Shown here in pieces: positions 33,337 through 41,783 of a DNA stretch of 64,000 nt. The stretch comes from Candidimonas humi (GTDB lineage Bacteria; Pseudomonadota; Gammaproteobacteria; Burkholderiales; Burkholderiaceae_B), in the NCBI RefSeq assembly GCF_019166065.1, contig NZ_JAHTBN010000002.1, positions 620,001-684,000 on the forward strand, written 5' to 3'. Under the pieces are notes generated by a model. It ran no database searches. It was given only the letters and a program-made list of their open reading frames with translations, and was not told where the DNA came from. The translations under genes and the position numbers were made by a program. How positions within the stretch are numbered: position 1 is the first letter of the stretch; every line of letters starts with the position of its first letter.

Positions 33337-34140
33337 GTGGAAGTCGAATCGACGGCTTTTCTGGAGTTAAAGCAAGTCACCACGGGTTACGGCGACGTGC
33401 CCGCGGTGCGCAACGCCAGCATGGTCTTTGACCGGGGCGGCGTGTCGGCGGTGATCGGTTCGAACGGGGCGGGCAAGTCGACGGTAATCAAGGCCGCCGT
33501 CGGCTTGCTTCCCGTATGGAACGGGCAGATATTCATCGAAGGCGTCGACGTCACCACCGAGGCGCCGCACAAACGCCTGGCGCGCGGGGTCGCCTTCGTG
33601 CCGCAAGGCCGGATCGTGATGCCCGAGATGACGGTGCGCGAGAATCTCGATATCGGCGCATATATATTGGGCAACGACCGCCGGCGCATCGCGGCGACCA
33701 TTGAACGCCTGGTCGCGACCTTTCCCGTAATAGGGCAGCGCATGGACCAGCTTGCCGGCACCATGAGCGGCGGAGAGCAGCAGATGCTGGCGATCGCGCG
33801 TGCCTTGATGACCGATCCCACGGCCATCATCCTGGACGAGCCGTCGCTGGGGCTGTCGCCGAAATTCGTCGATGCCGTGTTCGAGAAATTGGTCGAACTC
33901 GCCGGCCAGGGCCTGACTGTCATCATGGTGGAACAGAAGGCGTCGCGTGCGCTGACCGTGGCCGAAAGAGGCTACGTCATGCATACGGGCCGTGTGATTT
34001 ACACCGGCGAGGCGGCCAGCTTGCTGGAAAACCCCAATGTCCAGCAATTGTTCCTCGGAGAAGTCCCCGAGGAGGTAGAGCGGATGTTGAATCTCAATGA
34101 TTTCGACGAGGCGGCCCATGCCGGAATGGCGCATACGTAG
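33337..34140 (+). CDS. LivF-type ABC transporter ATP-binding protein (cluster 1)
   Basis: A 267-residue ABC ATPase with Walker A GSNGAGKST, signature TMSGGEQQM and Walker B AIILDEPSLGLSP, typical of LivF. The GTG at 33337 follows GGAGGG at 4-nt spacing; a TTG at 33325 is possible. The 3' end overlaps the next CitE gene by 23 bp. It completes the importer. Confidence 0.93.
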   Translation: MEVESTAFLELKQVTTGYGDVPAVRNASMVFDRGGVSAVIGSNGAGKSTVIKAAVGLLPVWNGQIFIEGVDVTTEAPHKRLARGVAFVPQGRIVMPEMTVRENLDIGAYILGNDRRRIAATIERLVATFPVIGQRMDQLAGTMSGGEQQMLAIARALMTDPTAIILDEPSLGLSPKFVDAVFEKLVELAGQGLTVIMVEQKASRALTVAERGYVMHTGRVIYTGEAASLLENPNVQQLFLGEVPEEVERMLNLNDFDEAAHAGMAHT

Positions 34141-35002
34141 GTCTGTGCTGATGACTCCGGGCAACAGGCCGGAGCGCTTGCTCAAGGCTATGGCTTGCGC
34201 CGCGGATGTGCTGGTCTTCGACTTGGAAGACGGCGTGCCGCCGGATCAAAAAGCGGCGGCCCGGGTAAGCATTGCCCGGGTGTTGCGCGAGGCTCCTCGC
34301 GGAGAGCGCGAGATCTGCGTGCGTATCAATGGCGCGGCCACGCCGGACTGCTCACAGGACCTGGCCGCGCTGCCTTTCGATCTGGTCGATACGATCATGG
34401 TTCCCAAGGTGGAGTCGGCCGCCGAGTTGTCGAAGCTGGACCGGACACTGGCTTCCTTGGGATGCGACCGCGAGCGCGAGCGCCCCGTCGAGCTCATCGC
34501 GACGCTGGAGACCCCTCGGGGGATATTGAACGCATTGTCCATCGCGGATGCTTCCGCCCGCAGTACCGCGCTGTTTTTCGGTTCGGGCGACTACACCTCG
34601 GCGCTGGGCGCGCCCGTTTCCGATTCCGTCCTGCAGTATCCGCGCTCGGTCGTCGCCGCGGCGGCGGCAGCGGCCGGCTTGCAGGCGATCGATGCCGCCT
34701 TTTTCCAGGACGTCAAGAATACGCAGGCGACGCGCCGGGACGCGCTGCTGGCGCGCGAACTGGGCTTCAGTGGAAAAGTCGTATTCCATCCCGACCAGAT
34801 CGCCGTTGCCAACCAGGTCTTTTCCCCGACGCCGGAAGAGCTCGATCGTGCGAAATTGCTGATATCGACCTATCGCGACAGCATCCGGCAAGGCCATGGC
34901 ACGGCGGTGGGCGCAGGCGTCTTCGTCGCCGTCGATCTGGTCGTGGCGGCGGAACGGGTGCTGAAGCTGGCGGATGCAATCGAGGCCAGGCGGAAAGACT
35001 GA
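34118..35002 (+). CDS. CitE-like CoA-ester lyase (copy 2)
   Basis: A 294-residue CitE-family protein. N-terminal RRSVLMTPGNRPERLLKAM is followed by FDLEDGVPPDQK (metal Asp/Glu), CVRINGAATPD (substrate Arg), TLETPRGILNA (metal Glu) and FGSGDYTSALG. The start ATG lies inside the end of LivF, with an AGG shortly before it; an ATG at 34097 would add 7 residues. It may serve a different acyl-CoA from copies 1 and 3 or act as a thioesterase-type paralogue. Confident as family, not as substrate. Confidence 0.88.
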   Translation: MPEWRIRRSVLMTPGNRPERLLKAMACAADVLVFDLEDGVPPDQKAAARVSIARVLREAPRGEREICVRINGAATPDCSQDLAALPFDLVDTIMVPKVESAAELSKLDRTLASLGCDRERERPVELIATLETPRGILNALSIADASARSTALFFGSGDYTSALGAPVSDSVLQYPRSVVAAAAAAAGLQAIDAAFFQDVKNTQATRRDALLARELGFSGKVVFHPDQIAVANQVFSPTPEELDRAKLLISTYRDSIRQGHGTAVGAGVFVAVDLVVAAERVLKLADAIEARRKD

Positions 35003-35042
35003 TACGGCCGCGCTGGCATAGATAGAAAGAAGGAGAGAAATA

Positions 35043-36020
35043 ATGGTCCCACCACGCACGGTTCGGCTACACCGTTCGGAACTGGCGGTTCCGGCCACGA
35101 GCCCGAAGTTTTTTGAAAAGGCGGCGGCCAGCCATGCCGACGTCGTGTTCCTGGATCTCGAAGATGCCGTGGCGCCCGAAAAAAAGGATATTGCGCGGGC
35201 CCAGGCCATCCAGGCCCTGAACGAGGTGAATTGGGGAAATAAGACAATGGCGGTGCGCGTCAATGGGCTGGACACCCCATGGGCGCACCAGGATATTGTG
35301 GACGTGGTGCAGAATGCGCCCCGGCTCGACCTGGTATTGCTGCCGAAAGCCAGCTCGGCCTTCGATGTGCAGTTCGTCGAGAAATTGCTGGGCTTGCTGG
35401 AACAGCAGGCAAACCGGACCAAGCGCATAGGCATCGAAGTCCTGATCGAGACCGCGCTGGGCGTGGCCAATGTCGAACTCATCGCCCAGGCTTCGGACCG
35501 GCTCGAGGCGATGATCTTCGGCGTCGGCGACTATACCGTCGAAATGCGCACCTATGACCAGGTCCTGGGCAAGCCCAGCGCCCGTTATGCGGTGCTCACC
35601 GGAGACGAAGGCTCGCAGGGCAAGCGCGAGCTGCATTGGAATGACCAATGGCATTTTGCGATGGCGCGCATCGCCAACGCATGCCGTGCATACGGCATCA
35701 GGCCCATAGATGGGCCGTTCACCGAATTCAAGGATCAGGATGGGTTCCGTGCGAGCGCCAGGCGGGCCGCCGCGCTCGGCCTCGAAGGGAAATGGGCGAT
35801 ACACCCGACCCAGGTCGATTCGGCCAACGAGGTGTTTTCTCCGTCTCCGGAGCAATTGTCCTGGGCGCAGGACATCATTGCCTTGATGCGTCGCTCGAAC
35901 CAGGAAGGGCGCGGCGCGGCGGGCGCCGACGGCGTATTGGTGGATATGGCGCACGTGAAATTGGCCGACTCCATCCTGCAGCGGCAGGAATTGATAAATA
36001 CGGCGCGCGGGGGCGCATGA
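35043..36020 (+). CDS. CitE-like lyase, malyl-CoA/methylmalyl-CoA lyase type (copy 3)
   Basis: A 325-residue lyase. The longer length and the segments RSELAVPATSPKFFEKAA, FLDLEDAVAPEK, AVRVNGLDTPW, EVLIETALGVANVE and FGVGDYTVEM fit the Mcl branch (L-malyl-CoA/beta-methylmalyl-CoA lyases), distinct from copies 1 and 2. AAGGAG precedes the ATG. Such enzymes split malyl-CoA to acetyl-CoA and glyoxylate, or methylmalyl-CoA to propionyl-CoA and glyoxylate. Three different CitE-type genes in one operon is unusual. Confidence 0.9.
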   Translation: MVPPRTVRLHRSELAVPATSPKFFEKAAASHADVVFLDLEDAVAPEKKDIARAQAIQALNEVNWGNKTMAVRVNGLDTPWAHQDIVDVVQNAPRLDLVLLPKASSAFDVQFVEKLLGLLEQQANRTKRIGIEVLIETALGVANVELIAQASDRLEAMIFGVGDYTVEMRTYDQVLGKPSARYAVLTGDEGSQGKRELHWNDQWHFAMARIANACRAYGIRPIDGPFTEFKDQDGFRASARRAAALGLEGKWAIHPTQVDSANEVFSPSPEQLSWAQDIIALMRRSNQEGRGAAGADGVLVDMAHVKLADSILQRQELINTARGGA

Positions 36021-36109
36021 GGCGGCTGCCGTCAGGCTTGTGATTCAGGCGCTTGTGTGGCGCGCTATGACGGCATGGTTTGGCAGGGTAGGGGTATTGA
36101 GGTATGGGT

Positions 36110-36952
36110 ATGCGAGAAGTACATAGCGATGAGATTGTCGAGGCCGTTGCGAAACTATGCATCGATGCCTGTCATGAGCTTCCTGATAGCGTGGTCGACG
36201 GTTTCCGCCGGGCCGCCGAAAAAGAAATCTCTCCCCTCGGCAAGGCGGTGCTGCTGAAACTGGTGGACAACGACAGGATCGCCAGGGAAAAGAACGTGTC
36301 TTATTGCCACGATACCGGCCTGACCATCGTCTATGCGGAGGTCGGCCAGGACGTACACATTACGGGGGGCGACTACGGCCAGGCCATACAGGCCGGCGTG
36401 CGCAAGGGCTATGCTGACGGGTTCCTGAGAAAGTCCGTGGTAAGCGACCCGCTGCTGCGCGTCAACAGCAACGACAATACGCCCGCGGTCGTGCATACGG
36501 ATATCGTGCCGGGCTCTAAATTGAGGCTCACGGTATTGCCCAAGGGAGGCGGCAGCGAGAATTGGAGCACGATGAAATTCCTGCTTCCGGGCGAGGGCGT
36601 GGACGGCGTCAAGCGGTTCGTGCTGGATGCGATCCGCGCCGCCGGCGGAAGCGCCTGTCCGCCGCTGACGGTGGGCGTGGGCATCGGCGGCAGCTTCGAC
36701 AAAGTGACCGATATCGCCAAAAGAGCCATCCTGCGCGACATCGGCACCCATCATCCCGACCCGCACATCGCGCAATTGGAAGACGAACTGCTCGAGGCCA
36801 TCAACAAGACCGGCATCGGCCCGCAGGGCTTCGGCGGAATGACCACCGCGCTGTGGGTAAGCGTAGAAACCTATGGATGCCACATTACGGCGCTTCCCGT
36901 GGCGGTGAATATCCAATGCCACGCCGCACGTCGCAAGACGGTGGAAATCTGA
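36110..36952 (+). CDS. Class I fumarase/tartrate dehydratase/mesaconase alpha subunit
   Basis: A 280-residue subunit of a two-part iron-sulfur hydratase. Three cysteines suited to bind a [4Fe-4S] cluster occur in YCHDTG, SACPPLTVGVGIGG and ETYGCHITALPVAV. The family hydrates fumarate, mesaconate or dehydrates L-tartrate/citramalate. The second ATG (36110) has GAGG at 7-nt spacing; 36104 is too near. With the CaiB and CitE genes upstream, (S)-citramalate/mesaconate interconversion is the most economical role; fumarase or tartrate dehydratase activity cannot be excluded. Confidence 0.88.
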   Translation: MREVHSDEIVEAVAKLCIDACHELPDSVVDGFRRAAEKEISPLGKAVLLKLVDNDRIAREKNVSYCHDTGLTIVYAEVGQDVHITGGDYGQAIQAGVRKGYADGFLRKSVVSDPLLRVNSNDNTPAVVHTDIVPGSKLRLTVLPKGGGSENWSTMKFLLPGEGVDGVKRFVLDAIRAAGGSACPPLTVGVGIGGSFDKVTDIAKRAILRDIGTHHPDPHIAQLEDELLEAINKTGIGPQGFGGMTTALWVSVETYGCHITALPVAVNIQCHAARRKTVEI

Positions 36953-36962
36953 GGAGGCCGCG

Positions 36963-37526
36963 GTGGCAAGCTATAACATCAGTACGCCTCTGGCCGACGA
37001 AGATATCGCATCCCTGCACATTGGGGACGAGGTCTATCTCAGCGGCGTCATCTACATGGCCCGCGATGCGGCCCACAAAAGGTTTTGCGACCTGTTGGCG
37101 GAAAACAAGCCGCTGCCCGTCGATTTGCACGGCCAGGTCATTTTCTACGGTGGCCCCGGGCCGTCCAAGCCGGGGGACGTCATCGGCGTCGTCGCGCCCA
37201 CCTCGGCCTACCGGATGGACCCTTACGCGCCGGCGCTGTTCGAATATGGCGTGAAAGCCGTGATAGGCAAGGGCAATCGCGGCCAGGCCATGAGGCAGTC
37301 CTGTGTCGACAATACTGCCGTCTGTTTTTCCGCGATCGGGGGCATCTCCGCCACTTTGTTTTCCTGCATCCAGAGCGCCGAAGTCGTGGCTTATGCAGAC
37401 CTGAAGACCGAAGCGGTCCAGCGCCTGGTGGTCGTGGATTTTCCTTTGCTGGTCACCAACGACGCCCATGGCCGGGACTTGTACGAAGAAGAAGTCAAAA
37501 AATATCGGGAAATGTTGAATCCCTAG
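36963..37526 (+). CDS. Class I fumarase/tartrate dehydratase/mesaconase beta subunit
   Basis: A 187-residue partner of the alpha subunit, 10 bp downstream. It starts with GTG after GAGGAGG. Family motifs include GDEVYLSGVIYMARDAAHKR, IFYGGPGPSKPGDVIG and PTSAYRMDPYAP, which shape the dicarboxylate pocket. The split alpha/beta form (as in TtdAB) differs from fused FumA-type enzymes. It ends the operon; no clear terminator hairpin was seen after it. Confidence 0.88.
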   Translation: MASYNISTPLADEDIASLHIGDEVYLSGVIYMARDAAHKRFCDLLAENKPLPVDLHGQVIFYGGPGPSKPGDVIGVVAPTSAYRMDPYAPALFEYGVKAVIGKGNRGQAMRQSCVDNTAVCFSAIGGISATLFSCIQSAEVVAYADLKTEAVQRLVVVDFPLLVTNDAHGRDLYEEEVKKYREMLNP

Positions 37527-37584
37527 CACTTGCTTGTGCATGATAGCGGCCGCCGCTTTGTCGGTGGCGCCTGCGCACACGCAA

Positions 37585-38340
37585 TCACTTCCCCGTGAAC
37601 TTCGGCGCCCGTTTTTCCTTCCAGGCGCTGCGTCCCTCCTGGATGTCGGCCGAGCTTCGCGAGCGCGTGACGTCGGATCGAAGCTCATCCGCATCCACCA
37701 TATTGCGCGCGATGCGGTTCAGGTGCTTCTTCATGCCTAGAACCGCGATGGGCGCCATTCCGCATATCGACAGGCTGAGCTTGTCAACTTCTTGCTGGAG
37801 CTGGTCCGGATCCACCAGGTCGGTCAGGAAGCCGCAAGACAGCATCTCGTGGGCGTCGAGCTTGCTTGCCGTCAAGAACAGCTTCTTTGCCGTGTTCAGG
37901 CCGAGCCGGCTTATGTAGCGTTCCATGCCGCGCTGGTAAAAGTGCAGGCCCAGGCGCGCCGCCGGCATGAACATATTGGATGCCGGGGTTCCGACGCGGA
38001 AATCGCAGGCCAGGGCCAGGTCTGTGGCGCCGCCATAGACGCCGCCCTGTATGGCGGCTATGGTGACGGGCCGGCAATCTTCGAGCGCATTGGTAAGGGT
38101 GTCGAACCCAGATTCTTGCCCGCCTTTGATCTCTTCGATGTTATAGCCGCTGCAGAAATACTTGCCCGTGCTGAAAATTCGCAGGACCAGTGCTTCGCTG
38201 CTGTTGATGCGGTCGATGTGCTCGATGAGCCGGGAAATCGCCTGTCCGTCCAGGCGATTGGCGACTTCGGGCTGCGTGAGGGTTATCGTGGCGATAGGCC
38301 CGTCCATCTGCAGCGTGGGAGATTGATTCGGCTCATTCAT
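37585..38340 (-). CDS. Enoyl-CoA hydratase/isomerase family protein
   Basis: A 251-residue crotonase-fold protein. The oxyanion-hole segments are FCSGYNIEEI and IQGGVYGGATDLALACDF. The two catalytic Glu of classical hydratases are not both evident (positions read GGATDLALACD), so it could be a hydratase, isomerase or thioesterase-type crotonase. It is last in a minus-strand operon with a Bug-type binding protein and a CaiB CoA-transferase. The substrate is likely the CoA ester made by that transferase. Confidence 0.88.
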   Translation of the reverse strand: MNEPNQSPTLQMDGPIATITLTQPEVANRLDGQAISRLIEHIDRINSSEALVLRIFSTGKYFCSGYNIEEIKGGQESGFDTLTNALEDCRPVTIAAIQGGVYGGATDLALACDFRVGTPASNMFMPAARLGLHFYQRGMERYISRLGLNTAKKLFLTASKLDAHEMLSCGFLTDLVDPDQLQQEVDKLSLSICGMAPIAVLGMKKHLNRIARNMVDADELRSDVTRSRSSADIQEGRSAWKEKRAPKFTGK

Positions 38341-38368
38341 GTTTGGGTGCCATCCGTAGCGTCAAGGG

Positions 38369-39361
38369 TTACTGGGTCGTCAGCCCGGCTTCTTCGGCCA
38401 GCTTTGCATGTTCGCTGCCCTCGTTCTTTACCCATGCCGCAAATTCGGCGGGGGATGCGGACCACTTGGCGTCGTTGCCTTCGCTCGCCAGTTTCTTGCG
38501 TACGCCAGGGTCTTTCAGGGCTTCGACGCTGGCGTCGTAGAGCGTCTGGACGGCCTTGCTGTCGGTGCCTGCAGGCGCAAACAGCCCGAACCAGAACGTC
38601 TGGTTGAAGCCCTTTACACCTTGTTCGGCGATGGTCGGCATGTGCGGCAGCAGCGGCGATCTTTCGGCCGATGTGACGCCGAGGCCGCGCAGGCGCCCGG
38701 CCGTCATCAGCGGCAGCACCGATGGCGGGGTGCCGAATGTGAGTTGCACGTCGCCGGCGACGACGGCCTGTATGGCCGGGGCGCCGCCCTTGAACGGCAC
38801 ATGCGTGAACTTGACTCCGGCATGCTTCTGGAACGCGAGCGCCGTAAGGTAAGGGGAGCCGCCCGTGCCGGACGAGGCCACGAACAGATTGCCGGGTTTC
38901 TTCTTGGCCAGGGCGATCAGTTCCGGCACCGTTTTTACGGGCAGGGACGGGTTCACGGCGAGAATCATCGGTGCGACGGTCCACTGGGAAATCGGCGCGA
39001 AATCCTTGGGGCCGTAGGTGATGGATTTGTACAAGATCTTGTCCACGCCGAAGAGAATTGGGCTGCCTAGGAAAAGCGTGTATCCGTCGGGCTTGGCGCG
39101 GGCCACCTGGCTGGCGGCGATGGTGGTGCCGGCACCCGGCTTGTTTTCGATGATAATCGGCTGCCCCAGCGTTTTGGCCATGTGTTCCGACACGATGCGC
39201 GCAACGGTGTCTGCGCCTCCGCCGGGCGTGAAGCCCACGACTATGGTGATGGGCCTTTCGGGATATTTCGCCCACGCGGCGCCCGGCGCCATGGAATATG
39301 CAAGCGCCATCGCCGCCATGATAGCCAGGGGTTTGATCTTCATCATTGTTTGGGTCTCCAT
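38369..39361 (-). CDS. Bug-type tripartite tricarboxylate transporter solute-binding protein
   Basis: A 330-residue periplasmic receptor of the Bug/TctC family. The signal peptide runs to about residue 31 (APGAAWAKYPER). The mature start YPERPITIVVGFTPGGGADTVAR is the hallmark strand-loop that holds carboxylates (written within limits: PITIVVGFTPGGGADTVAR). The segments PGAGTTIAASQVARAKPDGYT and GTPPSVLPL are typical. No TctA/TctB membrane genes are near, which is normal for the many orphan Bug proteins of Bordetella-like species. It may work with a remote transporter or as a sensor. ATGs at 39346 and 39343 are alternative starts. Confidence 0.93.
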   Translation of the reverse strand: METQTMMKIKPLAIMAAMALAYSMAPGAAWAKYPERPITIVVGFTPGGGADTVARIVSEHMAKTLGQPIIIENKPGAGTTIAASQVARAKPDGYTLFLGSPILFGVDKILYKSITYGPKDFAPISQWTVAPMILAVNPSLPVKTVPELIALAKKKPGNLFVASSGTGGSPYLTALAFQKHAGVKFTHVPFKGGAPAIQAVVAGDVQLTFGTPPSVLPLMTAGRLRGLGVTSAERSPLLPHMPTIAEQGVKGFNQTFWFGLFAPAGTDSKAVQTLYDASVEALKDPGVRKKLASEGNDAKWSASPAEFAAWVKNEGSEHAKLAEEAGLTTQ

Positions 39362-39425
39362 TGGATTTGGAATAAGGTTTTTACGGTTTGGATGGCGGTG
39401 CGCCTGTTCGACGCCGGCCTGGGCG

Positions 39426-40631
39426 TCAACAGCACACTTCTTCTGAAATGAGCGCGTCGATCTCTGCCCGGCTCAGCCCCAGTTCTTCGAGTATTTCGAC
39501 GGTTTGTTCGCCGGGGTCGGGGGCATGGAACGCGAAATTTTCCGGATGGGGAAATTGCGACAGATTGATGGGCGAGCGGATGAGCTGGAGCTTTCCGAGC
39601 ACGGGATGAACTGCGGTTTGCGTGATGCCGATGTGCTTGGCCTGTTCATTTTCCAGCGCCTGGCGCACGTCGAGCACCGGGCCACAGGGCACGCCGCAGG
39701 CGTTGAGCGCATCGGTGAGTTCGTCTACGGAAAAATTGCGAGTCAGTTCGTTCAGTTTTTTATTGAGCTGCTCGCGGTTTTGATATCTCGCCGCCCGCCC
39801 CTTATATTCTTCCTGGCCCAGCAAGGCCGGAGCCTTCAATACCGTGCAAAGGTGCTGCCACATTCTTTCCGTGCTCGCGGCGATATTCACGTAGCCATCC
39901 TTGGCTTCGTAGGTGCCCATGGGGACCAGGGTGGGGTGGAAATTACCCTCCCGGACGGGCACTTGCCTGTCTACCGTGTAGCGGCTGGCCTGGAAGTCCA
40001 GCTTGTTCAGCATTGCTTCCATGAGGGATGTATGAACCCATTGGCCCTGGCCGGTTCGTTCCCTGTGCAACAGCGCCAGCAGTATGCCTTGCCCGAGGAA
40101 CATGCCGGCCGTGGTGTCGGAGATTGCGATGCCGGCCCTGGTCGGCTTGCCGTCGGCTTCGCCGGTAATGGACATCAGGCCGCACATGCCTTGCATGACC
40201 TGGTCGACGCAGGGGCGGTCCGCATACGGCCCGGTCTGGCCGAAGCCCGAGATGCTTGCCAGGATGATGGCGGGGTTGATGGCGCGCAACTGCTCGTAGC
40301 TGATGCCCAGCCTTTCCTTGACGTCGGCGCGGAAGTTCTCCACGACCACATCGCACTTCAGCAGCAGGCGCCGCAGTATTTTTTGCCCTTTTTCCGATTT
40401 CAAGTCCAGGCAAATGCTGCGCTTGTTGCGATGCATGTTCTGCTCGTCGGAATTGCGCCGCTTCCCGGTTACCGACCCCCGGTCTTGTTTCGGAGGAGGC
40501 TCGATACGGATGACCTTGGCCCCCCAATCCGCCAGCAGGCGCACCGCCACCGGGCCGGCCCGGGCGATGGACAGGTCCAGCACCGTATAGTCTGCCAGCG
40601 GCCTGGCGGAAGGCATGTTTGAAGCGCTCAT
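39426..40631 (-). CDS. CaiB/BaiF family CoA-transferase (LysR-linked operon)
   Basis: A 401-residue class III CoA-transferase: YTVLDLSIARAGPVAVRLLA at the N-terminus, GFGQTGPYADRP, and likely catalytic D172 in ISDTTAG. It is first in the minus-strand operon CaiB-Bug-crotonase and lies downstream of a LysR gene. A LysR-box-like ATC-N9-GAT dyad is at 40749-40765 in the gap before it. The acyl substrate is unknown and may differ from that of the other three CaiB paralogues. Confidence 0.92.
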   Translation of the reverse strand: MSASNMPSARPLADYTVLDLSIARAGPVAVRLLADWGAKVIRIEPPPKQDRGSVTGKRRNSDEQNMHRNKRSICLDLKSEKGQKILRRLLLKCDVVVENFRADVKERLGISYEQLRAINPAIILASISGFGQTGPYADRPCVDQVMQGMCGLMSITGEADGKPTRAGIAISDTTAGMFLGQGILLALLHRERTGQGQWVHTSLMEAMLNKLDFQASRYTVDRQVPVREGNFHPTLVPMGTYEAKDGYVNIAASTERMWQHLCTVLKAPALLGQEEYKGRAARYQNREQLNKKLNELTRNFSVDELTDALNACGVPCGPVLDVRQALENEQAKHIGITQTAVHPVLGKLQLIRSPINLSQFPHPENFAFHAPDPGEQTVEILEELGLSRAEIDALISEEVCC

Positions 40632-40748
40632 CTTTTGCGAACCTTTGATTAGCCAAGGCGCCGCACCCGTTGCGGACGGGCTGCGGCAAGGACACGGCTA
40701 GTCTAGGCAGCGCTCAATAATGAGTCCAATTTATTTGTCTTATGTTTC

Positions 40749-40765
40749 TATCAAAAATATTGATA
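40749..40765. promoter_or_regulatory. LysR-box-like dyad TATCAA-N5-TTGATA
   Basis: A perfect 6-bp dyad in an AT-rich stretch between the LysR stop and the CaiB start. It contains ATC-N9-GAT, the classic LysR-type box, and lies about 120-135 bp before the CaiB ATG. It could be the binding site of the LysR-type regulator encoded just upstream, or a weak terminator for the LysR gene. Confidence 0.45.
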
Positions 40766-40767
40766 AT

Positions 40768-41658
40768 TCAGGCCCGAGCTTTTTCTTGCAGCGTTCGAAT
40801 GAATGCCTGCGCCGCCGGAGAAAGGCTGCGCCCCTTGATAGTGGCGACGCCCACGGTGCGCGACACCACAGGGTCGACCAGGTCCGAGCGGACCAGATTC
40901 TCGGTAAGTTCGGATATGCATGCGTAGCTCGGCACGATACAGACGCCTCTGAGTTCGGCGGTCAGGGCCATTACGGTCAGCCAGTGGTGGGACGCGATTG
41001 CGGGGCGGACGATACGCCTGGAAGCGCTCCAGAATGCGTGCTCGATCAATCTGCCGACACTGCTGTTCTGGCCGATGCCGATCAGCTTCTGGGCAAGCAG
41101 GTCGTTCCATTTGACCCTGCTGCCCAAGCCGAGCGCAGGGTGGGACAGGGCCAGCAGCCTGTCCTCGAACAGGGGGTGTATATGTATTTCCGAGGCTCTT
41201 CCGTCGAAGGTGCCGATCGCGAGATCGATTTCGCGGCGGGTCAGCAGGGTAGTCAGGGCTTCGGTGGTGGTGTCCTCCATGCGCACGGAAATCCCCGGAT
41301 ACTGCTCGCTGAACTGCGCAACCACGCGGGCGATCAAGGTGCTGCTCAGCAGCGGCGTTACACCGATCGAGAGCGTGCCCTTGGATAGTTCGCCGAGCGA
41401 CTGCAGGCTTGCAATGTGAGCCTCCAGGTCGTCGAGCAGCCTGCCGATCGAATTGGCGAAGGCCTCGCCCGCGGGCGTGGGCGACACTTGCTTGGTGGTC
41501 CGGTCGAAGAGACGCAATCCGACGATTTCTTCCGCCTGCCGGATCATCATGCTCAAGTTGGACTGGGTGGTATGAAGGCTTGATGCCGCGACCGTGAAGT
41601 TGCGAGACACAGCCAGTTCCCGTATGGCCGATAGCTGTCTGATCGAGAGCTTGATCAT
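40768..41658 (-). CDS. LysR-type transcriptional regulator
   Basis: A 296-residue LysR protein. The helix-turn-helix (about residues 5-62) includes NFTVAASSLHTTQSNLSMMI, followed by the linker and a two-lobe effector domain starting about residue 90 (LSIGVTPLLSSTLIARVVAQ). It lies between a CitE gene upstream and the CaiB-Bug-crotonase operon downstream, all on the minus strand. It probably activates one of these in response to an organic acid. Confidence 0.94.
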   Translation of the reverse strand: MIKLSIRQLSAIRELAVSRNFTVAASSLHTTQSNLSMMIRQAEEIVGLRLFDRTTKQVSPTPAGEAFANSIGRLLDDLEAHIASLQSLGELSKGTLSIGVTPLLSSTLIARVVAQFSEQYPGISVRMEDTTTEALTTLLTRREIDLAIGTFDGRASEIHIHPLFEDRLLALSHPALGLGSRVKWNDLLAQKLIGIGQNSSVGRLIEHAFWSASRRIVRPAIASHHWLTVMALTAELRGVCIVPSYACISELTENLVRSDLVDPVVSRTVGVATIKGRSLSPAAQAFIRTLQEKARA

Positions 41659-41783
41659 ATATGTGCGATGCCGTGCTGAACGCCAGCCTGGATTTTACGG
41701 CTTGGAGGGGGACCGGGCGCTGCCCAGCCCTGCACGGACCTGAGCGTTTTTCTCTGCGAGGTGTGAGCCCGGTATGGTGCGGC

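Noticed and set aside
27544-38607. Many antisense open frames (300-430 codons) opposite the CitE, CaiB and Liv genes
   Set aside because: All mirror genes with clear motifs; none has a supported ribosome site or family match.
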